Source of the DNA: Ruminococcaceae bacterium UBA5891
GTDB lineage: Bacteria; Bacillota; Clostridia; Oscillospirales; Acutalibacteraceae
Direction of reading: 5' to 3'
Assembly (NCBI GenBank): GCA_002431945.1
Contig: DJET01000052.1
Location: 15,573 to 32,709 of the forward strand
DNA length: 17,137 nucleotides
Part shown: positions 6,147 through 13,549 of the stretch, piece by piece
How positions within the stretch are numbered: the stretch's first letter is position 1
Layout of the letters: the number at the start of each line of letters is the position of its first letter
The notes under the pieces: model-generated
The model's input: only the letters and a program-made list of their open reading frames with translations
Databases searched by the model: none
What the model was told of the DNA's origin: nothing
Program-made: the position numbers and the translations under genes

Positions 6147-7632
6147 TGCCTGCGTCTTCCGGCTCCTTTTCGGGTTCCTCATCCTTTACGCCAGCGTCGC
6201 TTACAACCGCATTGTCAAAATCGCCGCTGAACATAACGTCCTCGTCGTCTTCATCGGGGATACCGTTTTTGCCGAAAAGCTTTACTATAAGCAAAACTAT
6301 AAGAACAACAGCCGCAATAAACGCTGCCGCCATACCTATTACCACAGTTTTTGCATTTGCGGAAAGCGAAGAAAAGCGCGATAAAAATCCTGTTTTTTCG
6401 GGCTGCTTTTCGTCCGCCTTAACAAGTCTGAACTCCGGGCAGCGCTGCAAAACGTTTTCGGCGCTGTCGTAACGGTATGTATCGAACTTGCCGTTATAAA
6501 AGCAGTAAACATAATAAAAATCCGTGTATTCGGAGTCGGTCGCGGCATAAGCGGTAACGTCGAATTCACCTATTTTTACCTCGGTTTCATAATAACCGTC
6601 GGGCGCGGTATATCCATCAGGTATATCCGCAAATATATATGTCTTATCGCCGAAGGCGGCATATTTCAGCTTTTCAAACTTATTCCCCTTTTCGGAAATT
6701 GTGTAAAGTATGCAGCTCTCGGAATCGGCGCTTTTAAGGAAATATACGGTATAGTTTCCGCTTTTATCCCTTGCTACCGCAACCTGAGTGCCGTTATATT
6801 CGGTAGTATCAGCCGAAAAGCCCGTGGGCAGCGTAATATCCGAAATATCGGTAAGCACGGTATATGTCACACCGTCTATTACCGCCTCGTTAAGCGCCTT
6901 TTCGGGCTCGGAGGAGGATTCGTCCTCACCCTCTTCCGCGCGCGTAATGGTAATACTATACTCCTTTTGCTTGCCGCTCGGCGCCGTTACAACAACGGAT
7001 CTTGTATTTTTGCCGACCGCAAGCGCGTTTTTGCCCAATATTTCAACCTTTGCGCCCGCGTCCGCCGCCGCGGCAAAAACCTTACATTCGGTAACGTTGT
7101 TGGCAACCGATACGTTATATTTGGTTCTGCTTGCTGCAAAGCTCGGCTCAAGCTTGCCCACGCTTAACGATAAGGATTTAAGATCGGCATTGTCAGACTT
7201 TGCGGCGTCCGTAACAGTAAGCGCTGCCGAAGCGCCGAACGGCAGGTCGTTATCAACGCCGTATGCCGTACCCGATACCGATATCGTAGCCGAGCCTGCG
7301 GCTATGCCCGAAAATGTAAAGGTATATGTTTCCTTATCCTTTCCGCCGGGCGCAGGGCTTGCCTTTACTATTCCCGCTCCTGCGTTAACCGTGGTATTAG
7401 AGCTTTCATATTTTAAAACGTCGGGATTATAGCTTAAATCAAAGGTTGCGTTATACATAGCCTCGCCGCCGTTTACCGTAACGCTTACGGTAACCTTTTG
7501 CCCTACCGAAGGCTTTTGATTGCTGAATGCAATTGTTGCGCTTGCGGCTGCCGAAACATTAACCGCCCATATACCGAGCAAAAGTACTGCCGCACAGAAA
7601 AAGGCGGTAATTTTTTTAAAATTTTCAAACAT
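6133..7632 (-). CDS. Membrane-anchored cohesin-domain surface protein
   Basis: A 499-residue exported protein. A signal peptide covers residues 1-29. A cohesin-like beta-sandwich lies at about 31-142 (ATIAFSNQKPSVGQKVTVSV, FDLSYNPDVLKYES, GSATISVSGTA). A cadherin-like beta-sandwich repeat follows at about 149-231 (LKSLSLSVGKLEPSF, TKYNVSV, EYSITITR). An acidic linker leads to an unrecognised domain (about 247-405), a membrane helix (429-454) and a short acidic cytoplasmic tail. Cohesins bind dockerin modules, and the next gene upstream encodes a dockerin, 18 bases away. GGGAGAG precedes the ATG. Inference: it displays the dockerin-bearing hydrolase on the membrane face. A structural, non-dockerin-binding role for the cohesin-like fold is the main alternative. 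Confidence 0.85.
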   Translation of the reverse strand: MFENFKKITAFFCAAVLLLGIWAVNVSAAASATIAFSNQKPSVGQKVTVSVTVNGGEAMYNATFDLSYNPDVLKYESSNTTVNAGAGIVKASPAPGGKDKETYTFTFSGIAAGSATISVSGTAYGVDNDLPFGASAALTVTDAAKSDNADLKSLSLSVGKLEPSFAASRTKYNVSVANNVTECKVFAAAADAGAKVEILGKNALAVGKNTRSVVVTAPSGKQKEYSITITRAEEGEDESSSEPEKALNEAVIDGVTYTVLTDISDITLPTGFSADTTEYNGTQVAVARDKSGNYTVYFLKSADSESCILYTISEKGNKFEKLKYAAFGDKTYIFADIPDGYTAPDGYYETEVKIGEFDVTAYAATDSEYTDFYYVYCFYNGKFDTYRYDSAENVLQRCPEFRLVKADEKQPEKTGFLSRFSSLSANAKTVVIGMAAAFIAAVVLIVLLIVKLFGKNGIPDEDDEDVMFSGDFDNAVVSDAGVKDEEPEKEPEDAGNEEK

Positions 7633-7650
7633 ATATTTCTCTCCCGTTTT

Positions 7651-9417
7651 TTAAGTAAGGTTTCTTATACCGAGTATATGCAGCTGAACGTTCGCGGCGT
7701 CCCTGCCGTTAACTACGCCGTCGCCGTTTGTATCGGCGGCGGTAAAGGCGCTGCCGCTTAGGTTTCTTATGCCGAGTATATGCAGCTGAATATTTGCCGC
7801 GTCTCTTCCGTTAACCACACCATCGCCGTTTGTATCTCCCCTTGCGTTGCCGGAGGGTGTGGGATCGGGCGTTGGTACAGGAGACGAACCGTTTGAATTT
7901 ATGTAAACGGTGCAGGCTCTGTCTGCCTTAACGCTTATTCTGTAATCGGTAGTATATCCGCTTTGCCCCCGTACGGTAAGCACAATATCGGTTACTCCGG
8001 CATTAAGCGCAAATGAGCTTGCGCTTACATAAGCAGCACCTGCCGGCACCGTAACCTTTATCGAGGTATCGCCCGAAACGGCAAGCGTATAGTTATATTT
8101 AAACCTGTTAAACGAGTCTGAAAGACCGTAGACCTCAATACTGTCGAAATAATAGTTGTTTAAATTACCGTTTTCGGCGGGCTTTGCCGCCGCGGTATCG
8201 CCCATACCGTTATAAACGGGAATAACAAAGCTTAAGCTGCCGTTTCTATCTGATGAGTATGTCTTTGCAAGACCTTTGCCTTTGTTCGCCGCGTCATAAA
8301 CCGCAGTGGCATATTGATGATTTATTAAGCTTGGATTTTTAACATTATAATCCATATAATAAAAGGTGTTTTGACCTACCGAAATATAATTGCCGGCATA
8401 AAATTTTGCTCCGCCTATTATAGAAGCACTGCGTGAATTCCATCCGTGGGCTCTTGCATAAATTAACCCGTTTTTAACTTTGTCACCCGATGTATCGCTG
8501 CTGGCTGCCACATTGAAATAATTGTAATACCCCTCGTATCCGGCATATGTACCGGAAATTAACGGCGAAGTACCCTTAGTACCCTGCTCCTGAATAATTT
8601 TTGCCGCTATAACATACGGACTCACGCCCGACTGCTGCGCCGCGTCCATAATAATATTTATATATTCGTTTGTATCTAAAAATGTGTTTTTTACTATATT
8701 TCTTACTCCGTCGGTATTCTGCGCGGAACCGTCATACCCCTGAAGCATAAAGGTATATATATAGCTGCTGTCAAGGAAGTTGCGCGGATCCATATAATAT
8801 TTTACAAGCTCGCGAGAGGCTATGTAATAACTTGTATCACGCAATACCCAAGCGTTTTCAGAATATTCATATGCGCCGAAGCCCATTGAAAGCCACGATT
8901 TGGCAGTAGTGTAATGTACCGTTTTGTAAGTTATGGGCGTTGCATTAAGCCGCGGAGCCTCAAGCTCCACCGCTTCATCAAGCGTTAAATTTATTTTATC
9001 CGCATAAAACCTCCAGTTGGGGTAAACCGCGTGCAGATCCCTTAAATAAGGCTTATAGCTTTCGGGAAAGGCGTTAAGCTGCTCTTCAAACGTTGCGTCT
9101 TCCGTTTGCTCTATTATCTTAATAAAATCGCCGCGGATATAGCCTGTAATTCCGTTATAGGTTATATTGTACCATATATAACCGTCGTCACCGGTCTTTT
9201 GGCCGTTAACCGTAACATACACCTTTTCATAAAGCGGCGTTTTTCCGAGCGATTTACTTTTAGTTGTTGCGTCCTCGCGTATATTAACGTCGGTTGCGTC
9301 AACATAGCCCCTTTGCGCGGCATAGGTTCTTAACACCCACGCGGTACTGCAAAAGGCCGCAGAAATCAATATTGAAAATGAAAGAAAAAGGCAGAAAGCT
9401 CTGCGTATTCCGGTCAT
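7651..9417 (-). CDS. Secreted SH3/glucosaminidase protein with C-terminal dockerin
   Basis: A 588-residue exported protein. The signal peptide (about 1-34) is followed by an SH3-like domain (37-101; VNIREDATTKSKSLG, YIWYNITYNGITGYIRGDFI). The N-acetylglucosaminidase-type domain at about 215-410 contains AAKIIQEQG, with Glu277 the likely catalytic residue. A beta-sandwich (about 425-500), a Pro/Thr linker (SPVPTPDPTPS) and a type I-like dockerin (526-588) follow. The dockerin has two near-identical Ca-binding repeats, each DTNGDGVVNGRDAAN followed by QLHILGIRNL. Expected role: cutting peptidoglycan glycan strands during wall turnover. The ATG at 9417 is chosen because AAGGAGA lies 8 bases upstream; an upstream TTG is less likely. 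A consensus promoter precedes it. First gene of the operon with the cohesin protein and thiamine pyrophosphokinase. Confidence 0.9.
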   Translation of the reverse strand: MTGIRRAFCLFLSFSILISAAFCSTAWVLRTYAAQRGYVDATDVNIREDATTKSKSLGKTPLYEKVYVTVNGQKTGDDGYIWYNITYNGITGYIRGDFIKIIEQTEDATFEEQLNAFPESYKPYLRDLHAVYPNWRFYADKINLTLDEAVELEAPRLNATPITYKTVHYTTAKSWLSMGFGAYEYSENAWVLRDTSYYIASRELVKYYMDPRNFLDSSYIYTFMLQGYDGSAQNTDGVRNIVKNTFLDTNEYINIIMDAAQQSGVSPYVIAAKIIQEQGTKGTSPLISGTYAGYEGYYNYFNVAASSDTSGDKVKNGLIYARAHGWNSRSASIIGGAKFYAGNYISVGQNTFYYMDYNVKNPSLINHQYATAVYDAANKGKGLAKTYSSDRNGSLSFVIPVYNGMGDTAAAKPAENGNLNNYYFDSIEVYGLSDSFNRFKYNYTLAVSGDTSIKVTVPAGAAYVSASSFALNAGVTDIVLTVRGQSGYTTDYRISVKADRACTVYINSNGSSPVPTPDPTPSGNARGDTNGDGVVNGRDAANIQLHILGIRNLSGSAFTAADTNGDGVVNGRDAANVQLHILGIRNLT

Positions 9418-9454
9418 TTTATACGTCTCCTTAGATATAAGCAATTATTATACA

Positions 9455-9483
9455 ATTATATATTTTTCTCTTCTTTTTGTCAA
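9455..9483 (-). promoter_or_regulatory. Promoter of the dockerin-cohesin operon
   Basis: On the minus strand, perfect TTGACA (9478-9483) and TATAAT (9455-9460) boxes are 17 bases apart, 38 bases ahead of the ATG at 9417. Confidence 0.85.
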
Positions 9484-9515
9484 CCTTTTGCACGAAAAAA
9501 CGCCTTTTTTCGACA

Positions 9516-9552
9516 AAAAACGACAGGCTTTTACCTTAAGCCTGCCGTTTTT
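9516..9552 (-). terminator. Intrinsic terminator of rex
   Basis: A 15-bp stem with one mismatch (arms 9516-9530 and 9538-9552, loop TTACCTT) lies three bases past the rex stop, with a T run on the minus strand. It could also slow readthrough into the promoter of the dockerin operon. Confidence 0.85.
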
Positions 9553-9555
9553 AAG

Positions 9556-10188
9556 TTAATTTTCGTTATTAAGCCTGTAAGAAAGGGTCATAAGGCTGTC
9601 CCCGAAATGCACATTTTCAACCTTCAGATCAGGGAAATTAAACGCCAAGTCGTAGTGACTGAAATTCCAAACGCCCTTTATTCCGAGGTCGACCAGCTGC
9701 TTTGCAAGCGCCATCGCCGATTTTTTAGGTATGCAGAGTATGGCTACCGTGGGCAGATTTTCGCGGCAAAACTCGTCGAGCGTTGAAATGCTCCTTACCG
9801 GAATGTTTTTAATAACCTGCCCCACAAGCGACTCCTTAATGTCGAACAGTCCCGTAAGCCGAAATCCCATAGACTCAAAATTTATATGCTGCGTTACCGC
9901 CCTGCCTAAGTTGCCCGTGCCTATAAGTATGGTGCTTTTAAGCTTATCCAAGCCTAAAATATGCCCGATCTCTTCCCTTAAAATATCCACGTTATAGCCG
10001 TATCCCTGCTGCCCGAAGCCGCCGAAGCAGTTTAAGTCCTGCCTTATCTGGCTTGCGGTAAGCCCCATACGCTCCGAAAGCTCTCTTGACGATATTCTCG
10101 ATACCCCGAAAGCCTTAAGCTCGCCCAAAAAGCGGTAATACCGCGGCAGGCGTTTTATAACGGAATTAGACACCGTGTTATTGCCCAT
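9556..10188 (-). CDS. rex: Redox-sensing transcriptional repressor Rex
   Basis: A 210-residue DNA-binding regulator that senses the NADH/NAD+ ratio and represses fermentation and respiration genes when NADH is low. The winged-helix domain covers about residues 10-75 (LSERMGLTASQIRQDLNCFGGFGQQGYGY). The Rossmann domain has ILIGTGNLGRAV (88-99) and the following D116 region that binds the dinucleotide. Length and motifs are complete. AAAGGA lies about 11 bases ahead of the ATG. It has its own promoter, divergent from the ribosomal cluster. I found no clear Rex operator (TTGTGAA-type palindrome) in the shared upstream region, so autoregulation is not shown. Confidence 0.96.
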   Translation of the reverse strand: MGNNTVSNSVIKRLPRYYRFLGELKAFGVSRISSRELSERMGLTASQIRQDLNCFGGFGQQGYGYNVDILREEIGHILGLDKLKSTILIGTGNLGRAVTQHINFESMGFRLTGLFDIKESLVGQVIKNIPVRSISTLDEFCRENLPTVAILCIPKKSAMALAKQLVDLGIKGVWNFSHYDLAFNFPDLKVENVHFGDSLMTLSYRLNNEN

Positions 10189-10223
10189 AAGCCGATGTAT
10201 CCTTTCAAATTTGCTATAATATA

Positions 10224-10252
10224 ATAATAGTTTATCGCCAAAAAAATGTCAA
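10224..10252 (-). promoter_or_regulatory. Promoter of rex
   Basis: On the minus strand, TTGACA (10247-10252) and TATTAT (10224-10229) are spaced by 17 bases, about 36 bases ahead of the rex ATG. Confidence 0.8.
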
Positions 10253-10287
10253 GAAAATTAAACGCGTATAATATGTATAAAAAATGC

Positions 10288-10316
10288 TTGACCTTGCCGA
10301 TAATATGTGATATAAT
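10288..10316 (+). promoter_or_regulatory. Promoter of the rpmG-secE-nusG-rplKA cluster
   Basis: TTGACC (10288-10293) and perfect TATAAT (10311-10316) boxes are 17 bases apart. The transcript would begin near 10323, leaving a leader of about 190 bases before rpmG. Confidence 0.85.
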
Positions 10317-10322
10317 GGCATT

Positions 10323-10513
10323 ACCTCTGAAGGGTTCTTTTTTTTGCAAAAGAACCGGTTGGAAGTAAAGCGGCCGTATGGTGCTTTCCGTCAGCGTATG
10401 CCGGCGGTACGGCGTTTTACCCTACCGAGGGAGGCGTTTACTTTTACGGCGTCGGTTATACGGCGTTTTCGGGTAAAAGCAAAAAATATTTCCGTAAAGC
10501 GGGAGGTGCCGTT
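10323..10513 (+). promoter_or_regulatory. Structured 5' leader of rpmG (unassigned)
   Basis: No gene lies between the promoter and rpmG. A perfect 9-bp hairpin (GGTTCTTTT 10333-10341, AAAAGAACC 10348-10356) starts about ten bases into the transcript and lacks a following T run. Further on, GCCGTA (10374-10379) can pair with TACGGC (10408-10413), and TTTTACCC (10415-10422) with GGGTAAAA (10471-10478), enclosing 48 bases that contain GAGGGAGGCG. The pairing potential suggests an RNA control element, but I do not recognise the class. GGGAGG at 10501-10506 is the ribosome binding site. Confidence 0.5.
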
Positions 10514-10663
10514 ATGAGAGTTAAAATCACACTTGCTTGCACAGAATGCAAGCAACGCAATTACAACACAATGAAAAACAAGAAAAACGATCCTGATAGG
10601 CTTGAAATGAACAAGTATTGTAGGTTCTGTAAAAAGCACACCCTACACAAAGAAACAAAGTAG
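10514..10663 (+). CDS. rpmG: 50S ribosomal protein L33
   Basis: A 49-residue protein beginning MRVKITLACTECKQRNY and ending KKHTLHKETK, matching L33 of the large ribosomal subunit. Two CxxC pairs (C9/C12 and C36/C39) mark the zinc-binding form. GGGAGG lies 7 bases before the ATG. First gene of the cluster; secE follows after 13 bases, the usual order in Firmicutes. Confidence 0.96.
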   Translation: MRVKITLACTECKQRNYNTMKNKKNDPDRLEMNKYCRFCKKHTLHKETK

Positions 10664-10676
10664 GAGGGACGTGCGA

Positions 10677-11366
10677 ATGAAAACTCTAAACAGAATTTTT
10701 CAGATTCTCGCAATCGTCTTCTCGGTAGGCTCGCTTGTTCTGTTCTTTACGCGCTTTGTTAATATAACAAGCGGCGCAAACGAAGTAGGCCTTGTGGGCG
10801 CTCAGCTTGGCTTCGGCAGCAAAATCACCGTTGCAGGTACCGAATATCATATGGCGAAATCGTCCGATATTCTTTTCTGCTTTTTGCTTACGGTGTTGGC
10901 GTCGGTTTTCAGCGTGCTTTCCTTTAAGTCGAAAAGGCTTCGCTATTTTGCGCCGGCGGTTGGCATAATAGACGCTGTTTATATGCTTGTAATCGCCTTA
11001 AGCGGCGCGTGGAAATTTGTGGATAAGCGTCCCTTGCCGGATGTAACCGCAATGAAGTACACACCCTTTGTTCTTATCACCGCAATCGCGCTGTTTGTAT
11101 TTACAGCCTGCGCGGTGGCTTATCTCCTTATAGACGACTATATCGAGGTAAAGGAATCGAGCGGCTCTAAGCTTACCATTCTTAAGCGTATAGCCCGTTT
11201 CTTCCGCGATTATAAGAGCGAGGTTAAAAAAATAGTATGGCCGGGCTGGAAGGACGTTCTTAAGAACACTCTTATCGTTCTTATAATGTGCGTTCTTGTA
11301 GGCGCGTTTATTTGGCTTGTTGACTTCGGTCTCGGTCGCTTGCTTGAACTCATTTTGGGCGCGTAA
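10677..11366 (+). CDS. secE: Protein translocase subunit SecE with N-terminal membrane extension
   Basis: A 229-residue membrane protein. Residues about 168-229 are a standard Firmicutes SecE: an amphipathic helix with RFFRDYKSEVKKIVWPGWKDVL, then one membrane helix (197-220). SecE clamps SecY in the protein-export channel. The first 165 residues are unusual: four further predicted membrane helices (about 7-25, 63-83, 91-112, 129-152) and a polar loop at 30-62. Firmicutes SecE is normally about 60-80 residues. The ATG at 10677 is preferred over GTG at 10671 because AGGAGGG lies 8 bases before it. I see no stop, frameshift or convincing internal ribosome site that would split the gene. Its position before nusG supports the identity. 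Confidence 0.9.
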   Translation: MKTLNRIFQILAIVFSVGSLVLFFTRFVNITSGANEVGLVGAQLGFGSKITVAGTEYHMAKSSDILFCFLLTVLASVFSVLSFKSKRLRYFAPAVGIIDAVYMLVIALSGAWKFVDKRPLPDVTAMKYTPFVLITAIALFVFTACAVAYLLIDDYIEVKESSGSKLTILKRIARFFRDYKSEVKKIVWPGWKDVLKNTLIVLIMCVLVGAFIWLVDFGLGRLLELILGA

Positions 11367-11383
11367 GCACCGGAGGTAAGTTT

Positions 11384-11911
11384 ATGTCTGAAACACAAGA
11401 AGCTAAATGGTACGTTGTTCATACCTATTCGGGGTATGAAAACAAGGTAGCAAGCGATCTTGCAACCATGGTGGAAAGCCGCGGTATGCAGGATCTTATA
11501 CAGGATATTAAAATCCCCACCGAAACCGTAACCGAGATAAACGAGGATAAAAAGCGCGAGGTTGAGCGCAAGATATTCCCCGGATATGTTCTTATAAAGA
11601 TGATCGTTACCGACGACAGCTGGTACGTAGTAAGAAATATCCGCGGCTGCACGGGATTTGTGGGTCCGGCTTCAAAGCCGGTTCCGTTAACCGAAGAGGA
11701 AGTTGTCGCGTTAGGCGTTGAAAAGCACAGCGTTGAGGTCGGCTATTCCGAGGGAGATCGCGTTAAGATTATCAGCGGCCCGCTTGAGGGCTATACCGGC
11801 GTTGTTAAGTCGGTTGATACCGCCGATAATAACGTATGCGTAATTCTCTCAATGTTCGGCAGAGAAACTCCGGTTGAGTTTGAGCTTGACCAGATTTCAG
11901 CCGACGATTAG
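11384..11911 (+). CDS. nusG: Transcription termination/antitermination factor NusG
   Basis: A 175-residue cytoplasmic factor that binds RNA polymerase and affects pausing, Rho-dependent termination and transcription-translation coupling. The NGN domain begins KWYVVHTYSGYENKV (8-22) and includes FPGYVLIKM (65-73). The KOW domain lies at about 121-173 (EGDRVKIISGPLEGYTGVV, ending VEFELDQI). Length is typical. GGAGG lies 8 bases before the ATG, and secE ends 17 bases upstream. A 152-base gap with RNA structure separates it from rplK. Confidence 0.97.
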   Translation: MSETQEAKWYVVHTYSGYENKVASDLATMVESRGMQDLIQDIKIPTETVTEINEDKKREVERKIFPGYVLIKMIVTDDSWYVVRNIRGCTGFVGPASKPVPLTEEEVVALGVEKHSVEVGYSEGDRVKIISGPLEGYTGVVKSVDTADNNVCVILSMFGRETPVEFELDQISADD

Positions 11912-11939
11912 TTCAGTAATACGCAGAAATGCATATTAC

Positions 11940-12050
11940 CGTCCGTATATCGGGCGGGTTTTACCCCGGCACGGGTTAAGTGCCACGGTGGGAGGGACGG
12001 AATATGACCGTTCCGCCACGCGCCGAAAGGCGCGGTTACCACGAATAATG
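11940..12050 (+). promoter_or_regulatory. rplK leader with L1-type binding site
   Basis: The nusG-rplK gap folds into several hairpins: GGCAC/GTGCC (11968-11984), a segment GGTGGGAGGGACGG-AATATGACCG-TTCCGCCAC (about 11987-12018), and CGCGCC-GAAA-GGCGCG (12019-12034) with a GNRA loop. The GGTGGGAGG core and returning CCAC strands resemble the 23S rRNA L1 stalk. L1 is known to repress the L11-L1 operon in other bacteria by binding such a mimic. Assignment rests on motif likeness. Confidence 0.6.
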
Positions 12051-12063
12051 GAGGTGCAAATAA

Positions 12064-12489
12064 ATGGCTCAGAAAATTACAGGTTACATTAAGCTGCAGA
12101 TCCCTGCAGGTAAGGCTACACCGGCTCCGCCGGTAGGTCCTGCTCTCGGTCAGCACGGCGTCAACATTATGGCGTTCACTAAGGAGTTTAACGAAAGAAC
12201 AAAGAACGATGCCGGTCTTATAATTCCGGTTATCATCACCGTATATGCGGATCGTTCCTTCAGCTTTGTTACAAAAACTCCGCCGGCAGCCGTTCTTATA
12301 AAGAAGGCTTGCGGCATTGAAAGTGCTTCCGGCACACCTAACAAAACCAAGGTTGCCAAGATCACCAAAGAGCAAGTGAAGAAGATCGCAGAAACAAAGA
12401 TGCCCGACCTTAACGCAGCAAGCATTGAAACAGCTATGAGTATGATAGCCGGTACAGCTCGCAGCATGGGCGTAGAAGTAGTCGATTAA
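12064..12489 (+). CDS. rplK: 50S ribosomal protein L11
   Basis: A 141-residue ribosomal protein of the GTPase-associated centre, where it binds 23S rRNA near translation factors. The N-terminal domain reads GYIKLQIPAGKATPAPPVGPALGQHGVNIM and the C-terminal rRNA-binding domain includes GTPNKTKVAKIT and AARSMGVEV-type ending (TARSMGVEVVD). Length is standard. GGAGGTGC lies before the ATG. Likely controlled, with rplA, by L1 through the leader RNA. Confidence 0.98.
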   Translation: MAQKITGYIKLQIPAGKATPAPPVGPALGQHGVNIMAFTKEFNERTKNDAGLIIPVIITVYADRSFSFVTKTPPAAVLIKKACGIESASGTPNKTKVAKITKEQVKKIAETKMPDLNAASIETAMSMIAGTARSMGVEVVD

Positions 12490-12496
12490 TTCTCTC

Positions 12497-12541
12497 TTGT
12501 GGGAGGAAAATTCCGATTTAACCACTTATTGGGAGGTAAAC
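12497..12541 (+). promoter_or_regulatory. L1-type binding site before rplA
   Basis: GTGGGAGG (12499-12506) followed by AAAA, TTCCGATTTA and ACCAC (12521-12525) closely follows the pattern of the L1 stalk of 23S rRNA, in which GGUGGGAGG pairs with a distant AUACCACC. The outer GTGG/CCAC and inner GGAA/TTCC pairs are complete. The rplA ribosome site GGGAGG follows at 12531. Confidence 0.55.
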
Positions 12542-12542
12542 A

Positions 12543-13238
12543 ATGAAACACGGAAAAAAATATGTAGAAGGCGCAAAGCTTATCGAAGCCGGCAAATTCT
12601 ACGATGTAAACGAGGCTGTTGAAATAGCCGTTAAAACCGGTACTGCCAAATTCGACGAAACAGTTGAAATTCACGTTCGTTTGGGCGTTGACTCTCGCCA
12701 TGCCGATCAGCAGGTAAGAGGCGCCGTAGTTCTTCCGAACGGAACCGGCAAAACCATAAGAGCTCTTGTTTTTGCAAAGGGCGATAAAGCAGACGCAGCT
12801 AAGGCTGCAGGTGCCGATTATGTAGGCGCCGAAGAGCTTGTTGCTAAAATTCAGAATGAAAACTGGCTTGATTTTGACGTTGTAATCGCAACACCCGATA
12901 TGATGGGCGTTGTAGGACGTCTCGGTAAGGTTTTAGGACCGCGCGGTCTTATGCCTACGCCTAAGGCCGGTACGGTTACTCCGGATGTTGCCAAGGCTGT
13001 TACCGAGGCAAAGGCCGGTAAGATCGAATACCGTCTTGACAAGACAAATATAATCCACTGCCCCATCGGCAAGGTATCCTTCGGAGCTGAAAAGCTTCAG
13101 GAAAACCTTGACGCTCTTATGGGCGCTATTGTTAAGGCAAAGCCTGCTGCAACAAAGGGCCAGTATATTAGGTCTTGCGTTATAGCAACAACCATGGGCC
13201 CCGGAATAAAGCTTAACGTAGCTAAATTCGGCGCATAA
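12543..13238 (+). CDS. rplA: 50S ribosomal protein L1
   Basis: A 231-residue protein of the L1 stalk, which moves deacylated tRNA out of the E site. It also acts as a translational repressor of its own operon in studied bacteria. Visible family features are HGKKYVEGAKLIE, FDETVEIHVRLGVD, the VRGAVVLPNGTGKT region, MMGVVGRLGKVLGPRGLMPTPKAGTV and the C-terminal GQYIRSCVIATTMGPGIKLN. Length is standard. GGGAGG lies before the ATG. The expected next genes, rplJ and rplL, are absent; a tRNA and an element follow. Confidence 0.98.
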   Translation: MKHGKKYVEGAKLIEAGKFYDVNEAVEIAVKTGTAKFDETVEIHVRLGVDSRHADQQVRGAVVLPNGTGKTIRALVFAKGDKADAAKAAGADYVGAEELVAKIQNENWLDFDVVIATPDMMGVVGRLGKVLGPRGLMPTPKAGTVTPDVAKAVTEAKAGKIEYRLDKTNIIHCPIGKVSFGAEKLQENLDALMGAIVKAKPAATKGQYIRSCVIATTMGPGIKLNVAKFGA

Positions 13239-13252
13239 TTTATAAGCTTCAA

Positions 13253-13282
13253 GCGGTGCCGCGAACATACTCACGGCACCGC
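13253..13282 (+). terminator. Probable terminator after rplA
   Basis: Arms GCGGTGCCG and CGGCACCGC (9 bp, loop of 12) begin 15 bases after the rplA stop. The T tract behind it is weak (TTTATATTTTTC after an A run), so termination may be partial. Confidence 0.5.
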
Positions 13283-13319
13283 CGAAATTTAAAAAACTTT
13301 ATATTTTTCAAAAAAACTG

Positions 13320-13348
13320 TTGCATTATCCGCCGTTATGGTGTATAAT
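13320..13348 (+). promoter_or_regulatory. Promoter of tRNA-fMet
   Basis: TTGCAT (13320-13325) and TATAAT (13343-13348) are 17 bases apart, with the tRNA 5' end 29 bases after the -10. Confidence 0.75.
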
Positions 13349-13376
13349 AATATTACAGTAAAAAACATTTGAATAT

Positions 13377-13452
<76 letters not shown>

Positions 13453-13453
13453 T

Positions 13454-13494
13454 ATCGAGTATTCATAAGGGATTTGACTTTATGAATACTCGAT
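13454..13494 (+). terminator. Terminator of tRNA-fMet
   Basis: A perfect 15-bp stem (ATCGAGTATTCATAA, loop of 11, then its reverse complement) is followed by TTTTCATTTT, directly after the tRNA CCA. The strong palindrome could also be part of the recombination site of the adjacent element. Confidence 0.8.
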
Positions 13495-13521
13495 TTTTCA
13501 TTTTGATACGCTTTTATGTAC

Positions 13522-13548
13522 GGAGCAGGTTTTTGCCTGATCCTTTTT
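13522..13548 (+). terminator. Terminator-like hairpin at the element end
   Basis: GGAGCAGG (13522-13529) pairs with CCTGATCC (13536-13543) except for one mismatch and is followed by TTTTT. It lies directly past the stop of the converging recombinase gene and would act on plus-strand readthrough. Confidence 0.35.
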
Positions 13549-13549
13549 G

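Noticed and set aside
10189..10320. Possible Rex operator between rex and rpmG
   Set aside because: I looked for a TTGTGAA...TTCACAA-type palindrome and found none, so no operator is called.
10333..10356. Hairpin after the rpmG promoter as an intrinsic terminator
   Set aside because: The stem is A/U-rich and is followed by GGTTGG, not a T run, so termination is not supported.
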